NCBI RefSeq assembly: GCF_024586455.1 | Contig: NC_065922.1 | Location: 21,634,089-21,698,088, forward strand | DNA: 64,000 nucleotides | Direction: 5' to 3' | Origin: Bactrocera neohumeralis | Lineage: Eukaryota; Arthropoda; Insecta; Diptera; Tephritidae | Part shown: in pieces, positions 1 to 11,312 of the stretch | Layout of the letters: each line of letters begins with the position of its first letter | How positions within the stretch are numbered: position 1 is the stretch's first letter | Translations under genes and position numbers: made by a program | Notes under the pieces: generated by a model | Databases searched by the model: none | What the model saw: the letters and a program-made list of their open reading frames with translations, nothing else | What the model was told of the DNA's origin: nothing

Positions 1-1075
1 ACAACTTGTGTATTTCTACTATCAATACATACCGATAATATCGGCTAATCTAAGAGATATATAATTAAATACCGAGTGCATATTTTCCTGATAAAAAGGT
101 GACCTTGTGCCAAAAATTCAATAAATCTTGGTAAAATTGCGTGGAAAAATGTTCTTGAACGTTTTTCTGATTAATGCCCAGGGTGCATGCAATCAGCCTA
201 AACCTACCCCAGATCTCAATACAGCGATTTTCGACTTTCAGGTTGACCTTACTACCATGTTTTACTCACACCTGCAATTATTCTCCCGCGTTTGATCCTC
301 ACAAATTGCGAGAGTATAAAATCTTCGGTTATACCCGAAGTTGGCACTTCCTTACTTGTTTTTGTTTAGAAGCCAGCCATTCACCTTTTTCTTTTCGCGT
401 ATTAATTAGAGGAGCCAATTGATGCTTCAGACACAGAATTTGTTTTGTTTTGTTAGAGAATTAGCACGTAAACTGTTAGAGAGTGGAAGCTGTTCAATTA
501 TGGCCGATACTGTTGTTTACATGCAGCTATGTTCGGAATTCAAACTATCTTCAATACTCTGTATTGAAATGCTACAAAGACATATTAAACATATAGGTCA
601 AATATTTTGGTCTTCGATTGGCCTCTTTTTACTCACTTTGTTAATATTTTGCTCTTGGTAAAAGATTTGCATGTGAAAGCTTTGGCAAAATATTTTAATA
701 CAAGAAAATATATGAATACATCATTAAAAAGGCATAACCTCTTTCCTCTGTATTTGATTTGGTTATGTGAGTTGCTCGATAAGGTCGCCATTCCTCAAAA
801 TTAATCGAAAGGAAAATAATGATAGACAGGTATTTGTAAAAAAAAATATAAGACCTTATTTATTTTATTTTATTTATAATAATTCATATAACAAAAAGAG
901 TTTTATTATATAAATACATAAACGCAGCACTGGCTACGAGGCCTTCAGCCGTCTTGTAATTATAACTAGGTGAAAAATTCTAATTGCTAAGGGTTAGTAA
1001 AGATGTAAGTTGCTTAAATATATTTTAACAAATCGTTGGTTTTTAAGAATCTATATACAATCATCACGTTTTTTT
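1..1075. other. AT-rich non-coding stretch
   Basis: No coding exon is supported. The open frames here have no recognisable domain, poor codon composition and no convincing splice sites. Runs of A and T and a short TTTATTTTATTTTATTTAT tract lie near 856-876. It is probably intron or intergenic spacer. Confidence 0.5.
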
Positions 1076-1079
1076 CTGA

Positions 1080-1520
1080 AGGTTCACTTAGTAGTTTTAT
1101 GAGATCAATGTTGCCAGAGTTGTGGGCTGTTGGGTGAAGCATCGGACAGAGTGTGAGTAAGTGTTTGATAGAAGCGGTGACATCGCAAAGGGGGCAAATG
1201 GATGGGCTTTTACCCGATAGTAAGTGGGCGTGTGTTATGATAGTGTGTCAATCCTTAATCGAGTATATGTCTTCATTGCGCTAGTTGGAACTGTTGACGA
1301 GTAGATTATACGATTTCTGGCTGGGTTTATGACCGCGTAGTGATGTTTAAATGTTTTCCATTCGCTTGCGTTTTTTTGATGCCTTTTGAGCTTAATAAGG
1401 TTAAGAATGTCTTGCTTGGATGAGACGTAGTATGTTAAGGCAGGAGTCCTGGCTACATTTTTCGCAGCGAGGTCTGCAAAGTGGTTGCCTGTAATACCAG
1501 CATGGCCAGGGACCTTATAT
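1080..1520 (-). mobile_element. LINE (non-LTR retrotransposon) 3' remnant: RNase H end and C-terminal Cys motif
   Basis: Read on the minus strand, this stretch starts with a ribonuclease H tail (VPGHAGITGNHFADLAAKN). It continues through a decayed linker to a C-P-L-C-D-V...H-L-L-T-L-C-P motif, typical of the C-terminus of Jockey/I-type LINE polyproteins. There is no complete ORF and the upstream reverse transcriptase is missing, so it is a 5'-truncated dead copy. The clade is not resolved by eye. Confidence 0.7.
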
Positions 1521-1529
1521 ATGTTTATT

Positions 1530-2394
1530 TATGAACTAAAATCAATTTGAGTAAATATAGACTAAAGGCGAGTAGGTCGCTGATTCAAAATCTCTCTTCC
1601 CTGAAACCGATAAAGTATGTATGTAAGTACATATGTATGTACATATGTCTCGACCAATGTGTTTATTTCTAACATCAAATTCTTTTAAAATTAAGGATTT
1701 ATTCTCAGCAATCTGGGGCCGTATTTGCGAAAAGTTCCAAAAGATACTTCATTTTAGTTAAACTAGATGGAGAGTACAACTTTTCTCTTGCTAGATACTT
1801 AATCTTAATGTATATCTTAGAATGACTTTCAATTTAGCTTTTATCTGTGTTTTTTTGTGAAGGGTCTGCAATGTATTGCGCACCAGCAAATGTAGGGGCA
1901 CACTTGTCCGCTCGAGTGTACGTTCCGAAACTCATAAAAACTCAACATATGAGTAAGAGATAAATAGATAAGGTATGTCATTTTTATGCCATTATACCCG
2001 TATTTTAAGCGGCAATGAATTGTTTTATTAATAACACTGCTCACCGAGTTGGATCATTTCAGATATCTTTACAACATCAAGTTTGTAGAGTTGCTGCTTA
2101 TCAGCAATGACGATAGCAAAAGCAAATATACTCCAAATAAATTTAAATTTTATCATATTTATTATATATATACTTATTTTATATATATTTATTATGTACA
2201 TATATATATATGTATTCGCGTAAACCCAACCGATAAACAAGCTGGCGATGGAAATGTAATTACTTGTGTTTTGGAATTGAATTCAGAGAGAGTTACATCT
2301 TGAACTGAATTTCTGTAGCTAAGTTGGGTTATGTTAGGTTAAGCCGATAAATCTCACAAAGACAGCTCTGTACGTTGGTACAGACATCACACTC
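1530..2394. other. Non-coding spacer with TATA microsatellite
   Basis: AT-rich sequence with CATA/TATG repeats near 1615-1650 and a TA/TATATAT tract at about 2160-2215. No gene is supported; short open frames on both strands are low-complexity. Confidence 0.5.
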
Positions 2395-2760
2395 TCATAA
2401 TTTGACGGAGCGTTTTGAGTTAATCAAAAATTTGTTAAGGAGGTTAATATCAATCCCAGCCACTTCGGTAGGTTTGCCAAAGTTGCGACTACCGAGACAT
2501 TTCAATCTCAGTCTGGCAAAAGCCGGACAATAGAGGAGAAAATAACAAGATGATTCCATTTCGTGATACTCCATATACATATAATACATAGCTTTAGTAA
2601 AGAGAGTCCAATAAATATTTAGCCACACCGCGTTTGAGCTTATAGAAAAGTGTGCGGTCAGAACACCTACAATTGCGGCGAAATTAACTTTGCCAAGAGC
2701 AAGTACTTCAGATTACGATTAACTCTGGCCCAGAAGGATCTCACAGTCGCATAAATTCAG
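2395..2760 (-). mobile_element. LINE polyprotein C-terminal fragment
   Basis: The minus strand encodes a peptide containing HEMESSCYFLLYCPAFARLR followed by a leucine-rich end (NLLNKFLINSKRSVKL) and a stop. This resembles the zinc-finger-like C-terminal tail of Jockey-type LINE polyproteins (H...S..H.L..CP.FA..R). Sequence upstream is frameshifted. It is a dead 3' fragment. Confidence 0.6.
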
Positions 2761-2917
2761 TTGAGATCCCGGCCTTTCCCGATTTGAAACGTTAGATTGG
2801 TTCATGACACAAGATGTCCAGAGTCCAATTTGGGCAACTTTTTCGAATAACACTTCGGAGTTGTCTTCCAAAGCTGGAATAGTTGCTGGCTTAAGACTTT
2901 AGACTTGATACCGACTC

Positions 2918-3012
2918 ACATACAATCGGATAAAATATATAGGCGAGCTGTGTGGCATGTAGCGCCATCTTGTTGAAACCACATGTCAACCAAGTGCAGT
3001 TCTTCCATTTTT
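2918..3012 (-). mobile_element. Transposase fragment (DDE, mariner/Tc1-like superfamily)
   Basis: On the minus strand the frame reads MEELHLVDMWFQQDGATCHT and then AR before hitting stops. FQQDGATCHTA is the second catalytic-aspartate block of a common insect DDE transposase. Only this block survives. It abuts a LINE RNase H-like fragment (next entry), so the two were joined by insertion or deletion. Confidence 0.55.
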
Positions 3013-3075
3013 GGCAACAAAAAGCCAGCTCATCGGCTTTCCTTTTTCCGGCGATACCGCTATAACTGGGCATCC
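3013..3075 (-). mobile_element. LINE RNase H-like scrap
   Basis: The minus strand reads MPSYSGIAGKRKADELA, which resembles the W-x-P-G-H-x-x-I-x-G-N-x-x-A-D-E-L-A end of LINE ribonuclease H domains. Only about 20 residues are recognisable, so this is tentative. Confidence 0.35.
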
Positions 3076-3207
3076 AAACAATCCCTATACGAAAGAAGCT
3101 TAATGCAAATGAGTTTACAAAGAACCTTGGCTATATTTCTTAAGTATTACAAGAAATTAGTCACTTAAGGCTAGTGAATATAACTTGACATTCTTGCATA
3201 TACGCAC

Positions 3208-3369
3208 CTCTGTTGTACGACACACCCGCGCCATCGGCATCATCAAAAGCAGGATTTGCACAGCAACGGCTATCTCCGACAGCGGCGTCAGCACTCGCGG
3301 CACGTGAAAATGGACGCGGTTTGCGATTTTTAACGCGTAAGCGTAACTCGGTACTTAAAATACGCATCG
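3208..3369 (-). CDS. Candidate coding exon of an unrecognised minus-strand gene
   Basis: I do not recognise this protein. On the minus strand a clean acceptor (ATATTTACGCAG) at 3370-3371 leads into CG-ATG-CGT and an open frame, which runs to a plausible donor AACAGAG|GTGCGT at 3208/3207. The peptide begins MRILSTELRLRVKNRKPRP and ends near NPAFDDADGAGVSYNRG. It is basic and then acidic, GC-richer than its surroundings, and looks like an N-terminal region rather than a known domain. Two bases precede the in-frame ATG, so the exon joins in frame to the candidate first exon ending at 10264 (phase 1). Sequence at 3400-4060 reads like 5' UTR on the same strand, so an alternative promoter there is also possible. 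Downstream exons would lie left of the window. Confidence 0.35.
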
Positions 3370-3399
3370 CTGCGTAAATATAACGTAAAACTTACACAC

Positions 3400-4060
3400 A
3401 CACACACACAAACGGTAAACAATTAACGGCAGAGCTCACAATGAGAATGACTTCATTTGCTTTGTTAGCGCACTTAATGAACTTTTCGGTTAAACACACA
3501 GCACATTAAAATTAATTTTCTTTTCAAAACACTCCACACAATTTCTATTTCAATTATTTCACACTCAAAATTTATTATTTTCCTTTTTTCAACTTGCACA
3601 TGCCAACAACATGCAGCTTGCAACAAAAATGAAAGTGCAGTCAAAATTAGGCATAAAAACTGCCTACACTTCCCAACACTAGAACCACCACCAGCGCCAG
3701 CAAACAAATCTTAATTGCGTTCCGGTTAAGGCTGGTCACAAGCGCTGTGTGGCACAAGCGGCAACTGATGCGCAGCTGCCTGAAGGGTTGGTTGGTTGCT
3801 TGCTTGGTTGTTAACGACAGCAGCGCTATTGGAACGCTCATATGCCAAAAATACCGAAACTGACAGTGATCTCTGATGGACAGACAGTAAGTAGTTGTGT
3901 TCACAGCAACCGTCGCTACTAAAGTTGAATGCCAACTGCTGTAACTATTGGCATCAGCAGTCAATCGCCGCTGTCGCTGTCGCTGTTACAGCTGCTGCTA
4001 ACGCTGCTTTTACGATTGCTGCCTCTGCTGCGGCTTTTTAGTAACTGTGCGCGATGAAAG
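3400..4060 (-). other. Possible 5' UTR/promoter region of the minus-strand gene
   Basis: On the minus strand the sequence has purine-rich CAG/GCA/AGC triplets (for example imperfect GCAGCAGCTGTAACAGCGACAG repeats near 3965-4040) and AACAA/CAACCAACC runs. These are typical of long Drosophila-type 5' leaders. Open frames are short and unremarkable. A CA microsatellite lies at about 3393-3412. This is inference from base composition only. Confidence 0.3.
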
Positions 4061-6540
4061 CATGTATACAATTTAAAATATCGTGTGTATTATTGTAAAT
4101 TGTTCAACACAGTTCGACAGTCATTTACTTCACCATTTATCCATTCATGCAGTGGAATCAAAAACTATATTCGAACACAACAAAAATGAAAAAATTCAAG
4201 AAAAAAACACACTAAATTTGTTGGTCGAATGGACAGAAAGTGAGTTGTGGCGCGTCGAATTGAGGCTTTGGCGAGTTGTGTGTTGCTGATTTGAGTTCAT
4301 TTACAAGTATACAATAGTGTTTTGCTTTTCTATTAGTTTCTACTAGCATTTATTGAACTTATTGCTTTTGTTGCTATTGTTGTTGTTGCTGTCACTAGTT
4401 TACGGCACGTAAGGCGCTGTTACGAAAAAAACATATTATTGCACAGGCACAGGCTATGTAAAAGCTTTTGCTCGTATACGCTTCACTATATAATATGAAC
4501 ATATGTATACACATGTATGTAATGTATTGTAATATAAATATATGTATTGTAATGCATACGAAAATATAGCGAAATCGTTGCTTTTCTATAATTTCAATAT
4601 TGACTTTGCAATAACATAGATATTTTCGCTGTAAGTCATAGCACTACATGAGCACAACAACACCACCACCTCAACTACCACATTTTATGTACATATGTAT
4701 GTATAGACAATTTTGTGGCGTATATTTCTTTCCGCACAGTTCAATGTATTGTCTCACCGCAATTTCAATTTCATCGATCTATTTTCGATTTGTATTTTAT
4801 TATTTCACTTTTCTTTGTTATTGTATTATTTATTGAAAAATTTTCTGTTTTGATTTTTTTACGTGGAAATCTTTCAGTGATCGCGTTTTGCGGTTATGTC
4901 TACAATAAGTTTTTCCCGCAGCGTTTATAGTTACTTGTGCTCGTACTAGAGTCAGTTAGCTGCTCACAACGCAATCGTCTACTAAATGCTCTTTGCTTTT
5001 GCTATCGTCAATGTTGTTAGTCGTGCTAAAAGCTAGCAAATCGTGTCTTATCAAATGCGAAATAATAAATTTAAATGCACACATACATAGATAGGCATTT
5101 TTTATACATATGATGTGTATGTGTGTATTTGTATATTGATCAGGCGCATACATTGGGGTGGGGTGGTACAAATGTACATACATACATACATTCGTTAGCT
5201 AAGGCAGAAGACAATAGGCGTATTTGTTGCAGTGACTGTCGACGACTTTGAAAGGCGTGCGGAGATAATGGCAATTGAATAGAAAGATATGAGGTGGCCA
5301 TAGCAAATGTTGGATATATCTTGTCAACAAAAAGAAAGATGGTATTAAGTAACTTAATACTCAAGTAGAAAGAAGGAACTGGAAATGAATGAAAACGTTG
5401 ACTTTAGCTTTAACAACTAATAGGGTCGTTTAGAGTAAGGAAATCACAATACTAGCACAAGACAAGAAAAAGAGGAAACGCTATAAGCAAGTGATCCTAC
5501 TTTTTCAGGTTAAGATCATCGAATAATTCAATATAAATAACACCTTTCCTCATAACAACTAAACCAAAACCGTCAGCATTTTAAATAATTTTCATATTAA
5601 AACTTCCGATGTTTTCAGAACCAACCTCAGCAGATAAAAAAAAAAAAACAAATCGGAGATCGGTCTAACAGTGCTTAAAATAAAATAATGATGAACTGAA
5701 GTTTCGCTCGCGAGCTTTATGCGTAAGCAAGGGTGTGTCAAAGCAAAATCATAAAAGTACTTTAATTGAAAATTGAGAAAATCGATCGAAAACGAGTGTT
5801 TTTTTAATAATCTCATTCATATGAATAGACCCAAATGACCTTAAGTCATGTTCCAGACATTTTATTTTCTGACTGATTTTTGAAAAATGCTTGCCTATTA
5901 AAAGCTTCCAGTATTGTCGAACAGAAAAGGTCACATTCGAAATATGATTTTTTTTTTGGTTTGAATAAATATTATTGCTCTAAAAGGGGTTTGATATCAT
6001 ACGACTTCCCTACTTAACTGAAGCATCACCAATTTCGAAATTTTAGAAGACAAGACAAAACTACAAACGTCAAGATTTAAACTATAGCCACAATAAACAC
6101 ACTATTTCCCCGAACCCTAAGCAACTACGAAGAGGAAATAATACCAAAAATTATGCGATATTTAAACTTGAAGTTAATTTAATTTTTTATTAAATAATCA
6201 ATTTAATTAATTATAAGATTTTTGAGATAAGCCAAATTATTTAAAAATAGTTTTTATTAAAAAAATATATATATAAATACATACATACATATATTATATG
6301 TATTATATTTATTTATAAAAATTATAAACATTTATAAGTAATTTATTTTGTAATAATGTGTATATTGTTAGAATTCTTACAACTGGTCACATTAGAATAT
6401 TTTATGTATGTATCTTCGCCAACAGTCGTTCAATTTGAGAGTCATGTGCGTATTTTGCCAAATTCCCTCCAAGCCACCCACCAAAACCCCAATCTACAAA
6501 GGTAAAAACAAATAACACTGAATCACACACACTTACATAC
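4061..6540. other. Non-coding spacer or intron
   Basis: AT-rich, with TATG/CATA microsatellites (4500-4550, 5170-5190, 6265-6310) and poly-A or poly-T runs (5636-5650, 5948-5958). I see no domain, splice structure or RNA gene. Confidence 0.5.
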
Positions 6541-6559
6541 ACAGATGTGTGTACAGTGG

Positions 6560-7210
6560 TTTTCGAAAGAAAAGCAGTGCGACGATCAATCTTTCAGAGC
6601 CACTAATAATAATTGAAAAATATTTTGTGACCACCGTTGTTGGGCTGTTTATCTTAATGAAACTTGGTAAACATGTTTCTCGGCATCGGTTGGTATTGCA
6701 GATGGGCGTAATCGGACCACGCCACAAAACGCCATTAAGCGAAAACCCATAAAGGGACATTCTTCCCACATTCCCATGTCACAGAGCGATAATGGGCGAA
6801 ATCAGACTGCAACCGCGCCTACTTCTTATATAACACAATTTTAAATTCCACTTGATTCTTTCCTTTCTAATGTACAACAACTCAAGAAGGAATTATATAA
6901 CGTTATAAAACTTTGCAAGAACAACATCTTTGGAGTATACCAGCTTTTGATCAAAAATTGTTCAAATCGAACCAAAACTGTTCAAGCCACTAGGAACCAA
7001 ATATTTGGACCCCAGTACCTATAAATAGTTGACTTTTTCCCCAAAGACCAGTCAATGAGTGAGATATATAATTGAAATTCAGGAATAATCCTTTCCTGAC
7101 AATGGTATGTCTGAGTGTCAAAAATGGGCTACTCTGAAAACCTTATCTGCTAAAAGTTCCTGAGAAGGAAGGAATTTGATGTAGATATTCTCGGGGTATA
7201 TGAGAACTAG
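6560..7210. repeat. Possible old interspersed repeat
   Basis: This block differs in texture from its AT-rich neighbours: phrases such as ATCGGACCACGCC, CGCGCCTACTTCTTATATAAC and a run of short non-coding motifs. It resembles dispersed non-coding repeats I associate with dipteran genomes. No second copy was located in the window, so the call is tentative. Confidence 0.25.
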
Positions 7211-7466
7211 TATTATTCCATATAAAGAACTTTGAGAATATAAAAAGGTGCATATTTCCTTGATCATAGTGTGAATGTTTATTTTGATACTATGGTATAA
7301 CGTTTCATAGACATATACTACTTATATAATTTAGCCCTTCTTGGCTTTACTTCTTCATGTAGACAAATATTTAGAATAGTCCCTTAAAACATACGATCCA
7401 GCAAGTGAAGACATTAGCAAGAAAAAATACAGCAAACCCTCTCTATTGTTTTTTCCAACCAACCCA

Positions 7467-8228
7467 CTGATCAAATTTGACTCGGACTGGTAGTTTAAAC
7501 TGCGAGCGTAAACCGAGTCGATATTTTTTTTATGTTCGTATGAAGTTTAATCCCCATATGTCAATTAGTGTATGTATTTTTGTTGTTTGTTTAAAAGTGA
7601 GAAGTCGTGGAAACTTGGCTCATGCCAGTATGTTAAATGATGATAACACCGTATATCCTAAAGAAATAGTGCTTGAAAATCATTGTGTTGGCACCAGAGG
7701 GATGTAAACATCTTGGTTAACGTTTTGGGTATGAACACTTCATATTCGACACGTACCTGAACTTTTTGCAAAAACGACGTTGAATAGAAGTCGTAAAGTT
7801 GACAATGTAACTGTGAACCCTGTGGAGATGCCCTTTTTTGATTACGTTTTCAAACGTCCAATAAGGAATACTACTTTGCCGTTTTGAGGAGTTTTCGTGA
7901 AGCAATTCGTTGTAAATGACCGAATCGGAAAATTGATGGATTTTTACAACGATAATGCCCTACAAAATTTTACCATGATTCTTAAGTTTTTGGCGAAACA
8001 AGAAACGAGAGTCACCGTATTCGCCATATTTAGCTCCCTGTAAGTTTTTAAGTCATTCGCTGAAGGTACCGAAGACCATCCCAGCCAAGAAAGTGTATAC
8101 AAAATTGGATTAAATGCTGACATGATTGCAGTGAAAAACGAAATTGGTGGCAATTTGAAGGCGATAATAATCACTTGTACTAAAAACAAGTGAAATTTTT
8201 GTTGGCCAGTCCGGGTCATATTTGACGA
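7467..8228 (+). mobile_element. Internally deleted mariner element (copy 1)
   Basis: Near-perfect terminal inverted repeats bound the element: TGATCAAATTTGACTCGGAC at 7468 and, reversed, TCGTCAAATATGACCCGGAC at 8228. At 762 bp it is shorter than the roughly 1.3 kb of a full mariner. Internal frames are broken but retain mariner-like pieces: YLNFLQKRR near 7750-7780 and a YNDNALQNF block, matching the second catalytic Asp region, near 7945-7975. TIR-like and leader sequence recurs at 30750-31675 and the TIR alone at 39030, so this is one family. It is not capable of coding transposase. Confidence 0.75.
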
Positions 8229-8689
8229 TTAAAAAGTATATAGATTTGTATATGTGCACATGAGATGTACTATTAGAGTTATTTCAAATTTTTCAACTTC
8301 AAGAGCGCCTTGCTACTGTTTGGAGCATCACTGTATGCTCACGTGTTCAAATGTGAAGAGAGTGAGCACGAGTGTAAACATAAAAGTTTGAGCTTTTAAC
8401 CAATTAATCCCAGCTGAGAGCCACACGACAACGCTCATATTCACTAATGCAAAAGCGTTTCTCAATTTCGTCATTATATGGTAGGTAATCTTGACCGGCA
8501 GGTAAATTAGTTTTTATTTATAAATAATCTTACAATATTTTGCTTTGTTTACTAAACCTTTGTAACCAGGCGTATTTTATAGTAAAACATGTTAAATATT
8601 AATTTGTTTATTTGAACGTTCACAGCATAAAAGAGTTGTTTATTTAGTGTTTTCAGTTTGAATTGGAGCTTAGCGTATGGTGGTCTCAA

Positions 8690-8930
8690 CTAAGTAGTTT
8701 GTTTGCAGATTGTAGCGTTACTCTAAGCAATAATTTGTGCCAAACTTTGTGAATACATATTTTTAAATAAAAAAATATTTCCATGCATCCAACAATATCC
8801 AGCAATACATCCAGGTCCGATCCGAACGATAAGTTAGGATATTGTAGCACTTCCTTGGATAATAATATACTATGCTAAATTTAGTGAAGATATCTTGTTA
8901 AATAAAAAGTTTCCATGATCACTTCAGCAA
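8690..8930 (+). repeat. Family A dispersed repeat, internal fragment with two tandem subunits
   Basis: Two related units begin ATTGTAGCGTTACTCTAAGC (8709) and ATTGTAGCACTTCCTTGGAT (8840), about 131 bp apart. Each is followed by AATAAT, a GTGAA/GTGAAGATATCTTGT block and AAATAAAAA. The same module occurs at 19028-19090 and 35056 and, reversed, at about 61980-62015, which defines a dispersed family in this window. Confidence 0.6.
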
Positions 8931-10260
8931 GCTAATGATCAGGAACTTGTTAAAAAAATGTTGTTTTTGTTATTTGTAGGGAGTACTACTAAGATGACAG
9001 TCCGCTAGCTACATACATACATATGTACTCTACTGTCATTTAATTTTTGTATGTATATGATATAAACAAGTCATCGCAAAAGGTTAGACAATTCCAAAAA
9101 TAAGTAGCTAAGCACCAACAAAAGTGTAGTATTTTGAAAGGTTTTCCCGCTTATATCGATACACAAGTACTAACAAATAATCGGCTTGGTTATTTTAAAA
9201 CCAATTAATAACGAATACAACTGTTCGAAACGCCAAAAAATCACGAGTTATATTTATTTAAGACAGTTAAATATTTTGTGGAAATTAAACACTGTGCTCG
9301 TCGTAAAACCGAAGCACTGCAACTTTTACTTCCACTTAGTGCTATGCTCCAGCACACTGCATAACGGTCACACGGGGCATGAGCAGCGATGCGTTCAGAG
9401 GAAGTGCGCTGCAACAGCGTCTACTGACTCCTCTGCTTACTTACTCGGTGATCTATGGTTATACAAAACTGCAATGGCATCGCTGAAACAACTTTGCACA
9501 CCAAAATGAATACATACAACAATATAGAGTTTGTGTTGTTGTTGACAAGGAATGCAATACCACAGTGGAATTGGGGTAGAGTGAGGCGCCTGTTTGCCGA
9601 TGATGGCGTTCAAAGTTGCAGCCAAGACGAACGTGTATGCCTGTATGTATGAATAAATAATGTGCTTCTCCTTGCGTATGCGGGCGGATGCTTGAAAATG
9701 CTATACTGTCTGCAGCTAAATTGTACTGCACGCGAATGGAGCAACAATCACAGCATTTCGTTAGAGTGTACACACACAATCATTTTACACCTCCCGAATG
9801 TTAAAAATAAACTTGTTGATAAAAATACACACGAGAAAGGAGATCCAATGGGAACAAATTCCATATGCGTAAAACGTGCAGATTTCGATGCTACAGATTT
9901 TTTAAGGCATGTTAACCACATTTGTAATACTAGTTAAAATATTTTATGATGATTCATGCTCTCTGTAGGGCGCTGGTTTATAGCAGCGGGTTTGTGGTTG
10001 CCTATAACTGTAGCACGCACTTTTGGAAAAAGCTGGTATGGCATGGTAAGGCATGATGCAAATCGAATGCTATTTTTTGTATAAGAGCAACTGTCAATTG
10101 TCCGGATATTTAGAACTTCACTGCGGCAAATACTTTTGCACAAATTCTTAGTATCACAAACATGATTAAACAAAGTATGGTTTGGTACAGCTTTCCACTA
10201 ATCCTTTCTCAAAATCGGACACTTAAGTACATATTAGTGGAATGGAGATGTAGTTTTACT
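8931..10260. other. Non-coding stretch, probably intron of the minus-strand candidate gene
   Basis: Apart from the TATCGATA noted separately, no supported feature. GC-richer patches at 9320-9620 have frames on both strands without domain similarity. Confidence 0.4.
9154..9161. promoter_or_regulatory. DRE-type palindrome TATCGATA
   Basis: A perfect TATCGATA, the core of the DRE motif bound by DREF in flies. No convincing gene starts beside it: the open frame at 9186-9509 lacks any recognisable domain. It may be a chance occurrence in AT-rich DNA or mark an unannotated promoter. Confidence 0.25.
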
Positions 10261-10263
10261 TAC

Positions 10264-10291
10264 CGACTTTTTGCAGGGCATTCATGTTCAT
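10264..10291 (-). CDS. Candidate first coding exon of the unrecognised minus-strand gene
   Basis: On the minus strand an ATG at 10291 opens M-N-M-N-A-L-Q-K-V-G and meets a strong donor, GTCG|GTAAGT, at 10264/10263, leaving phase 1. Upstream (10292-10870) is A/G-rich sequence with AAAAGTG and AGCGACAGCGACAG motifs, consistent with a 5' UTR. Joining this exon to the exon at 3369-3208 keeps the frame open (V-A-M-R-I-L-S-T). The evidence is one good donor, phase compatibility and leader-like composition. The product is not recognised and transcript evidence is needed. An alternative ATG at 10814 opens a longer frame with no good donor. Confidence 0.3.
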
Positions 10292-11217
10292 TTTCCTTTC
10301 CAATCCACTTTGCTGCAGGAGCTTTGCTGACTTTTGCGGAAACTGCTACTCGCCTGCTGGGCTATTTTACTCGTGTTTTTGTGTCACTAAATTCCTTCTG
10401 ATTACAATTTACATATTCACTTTGATATACATATGTAGGTATAATATTGCATTTACATATTTTCTATTACTTTTCACTTTTATTTTTGTATCAATAGCAC
10501 ATTTTAATTTGCACACGCGTATATTCTATTTATTCCAATTCACTTCAGCATATTTTTTCACTATAAATTCAATTTGACTTTTTAGCATTTCTTCATTTTA
10601 GGGCACTTTTCAGAACGACATATACTTCGCGCTGTCTACACTTCTGCTTCTGTCGCTGTCGCTGCCACTATGTACGCGAGGATGAATGGTAAAAACGATT
10701 GTATGTGTGTTGAATTTTTTGCTCCCTTCTGTTGGGAGAGCACCGGTGACTCTCTTTATATTTAACATTTGATTATACATTTTCGCCACTAGATGTCCGT
10801 CGTTGTTGTCTGACATTTTCCTTTGCACGATTCGTAAACAAAATAGTGGTTCGATAAAATTCACACTTCGTGAGCTATCTGAAAAATATTTAATAGATAA
10901 TTACATTATTTCAAGTAAAAAATTAAATAAATTTAAATTTGAATACTTTAAATATAATAATTCAATAATAAGACAGCTAAATTCTGATTGGACTTTACAA
11001 CATAATTCAATTGGTAAGTTAGTGATGTGACCACTACCTGATGTTATTCACTATCGTTTCCTAATTTATTAAAATTTTGGTATTTTGTTAATACAAGGCC
11101 AATTTTTGACGGGATCTTTATTGCTTAAAATAAAATAAATAATGTAATTTATTTTAATAAAGTTTTCTTCAGTATAATATTCGACTAATTTTAGGTGCTA
11201 ACCGATAGACTTTTGTA

Positions 11218-11225
11218 TATCGATA
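11218..11225. promoter_or_regulatory. DRE motif upstream of MAGE
   Basis: Perfect TATCGATA palindrome 88 bp before the MAGE start codon. DRE/DREF sites typically drive growth and replication genes in flies, and an Smc5/6 subunit gene fits that class. Position and motif are seen; function is inferred. Confidence 0.5.
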
Positions 11226-11312
11226 CATATAAATGTGGCATCGGTAAAAATTACTAGTAGTAAATACAATTGGCGCTTTTTTAATCCTCCAAAATATTAG
11301 CCTTTTAAAAAA

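Noticed and set aside
3647..3964. 105-codon minus-strand frame
   Set aside because: Lies in leader-like triplet-rich DNA; no domain and no splice support as coding.
9186..9509. 107-codon plus-strand frame after a TATCGATA
   Set aside because: No domain, poor composition, no downstream exon that fits; the DRE alone is not enough.
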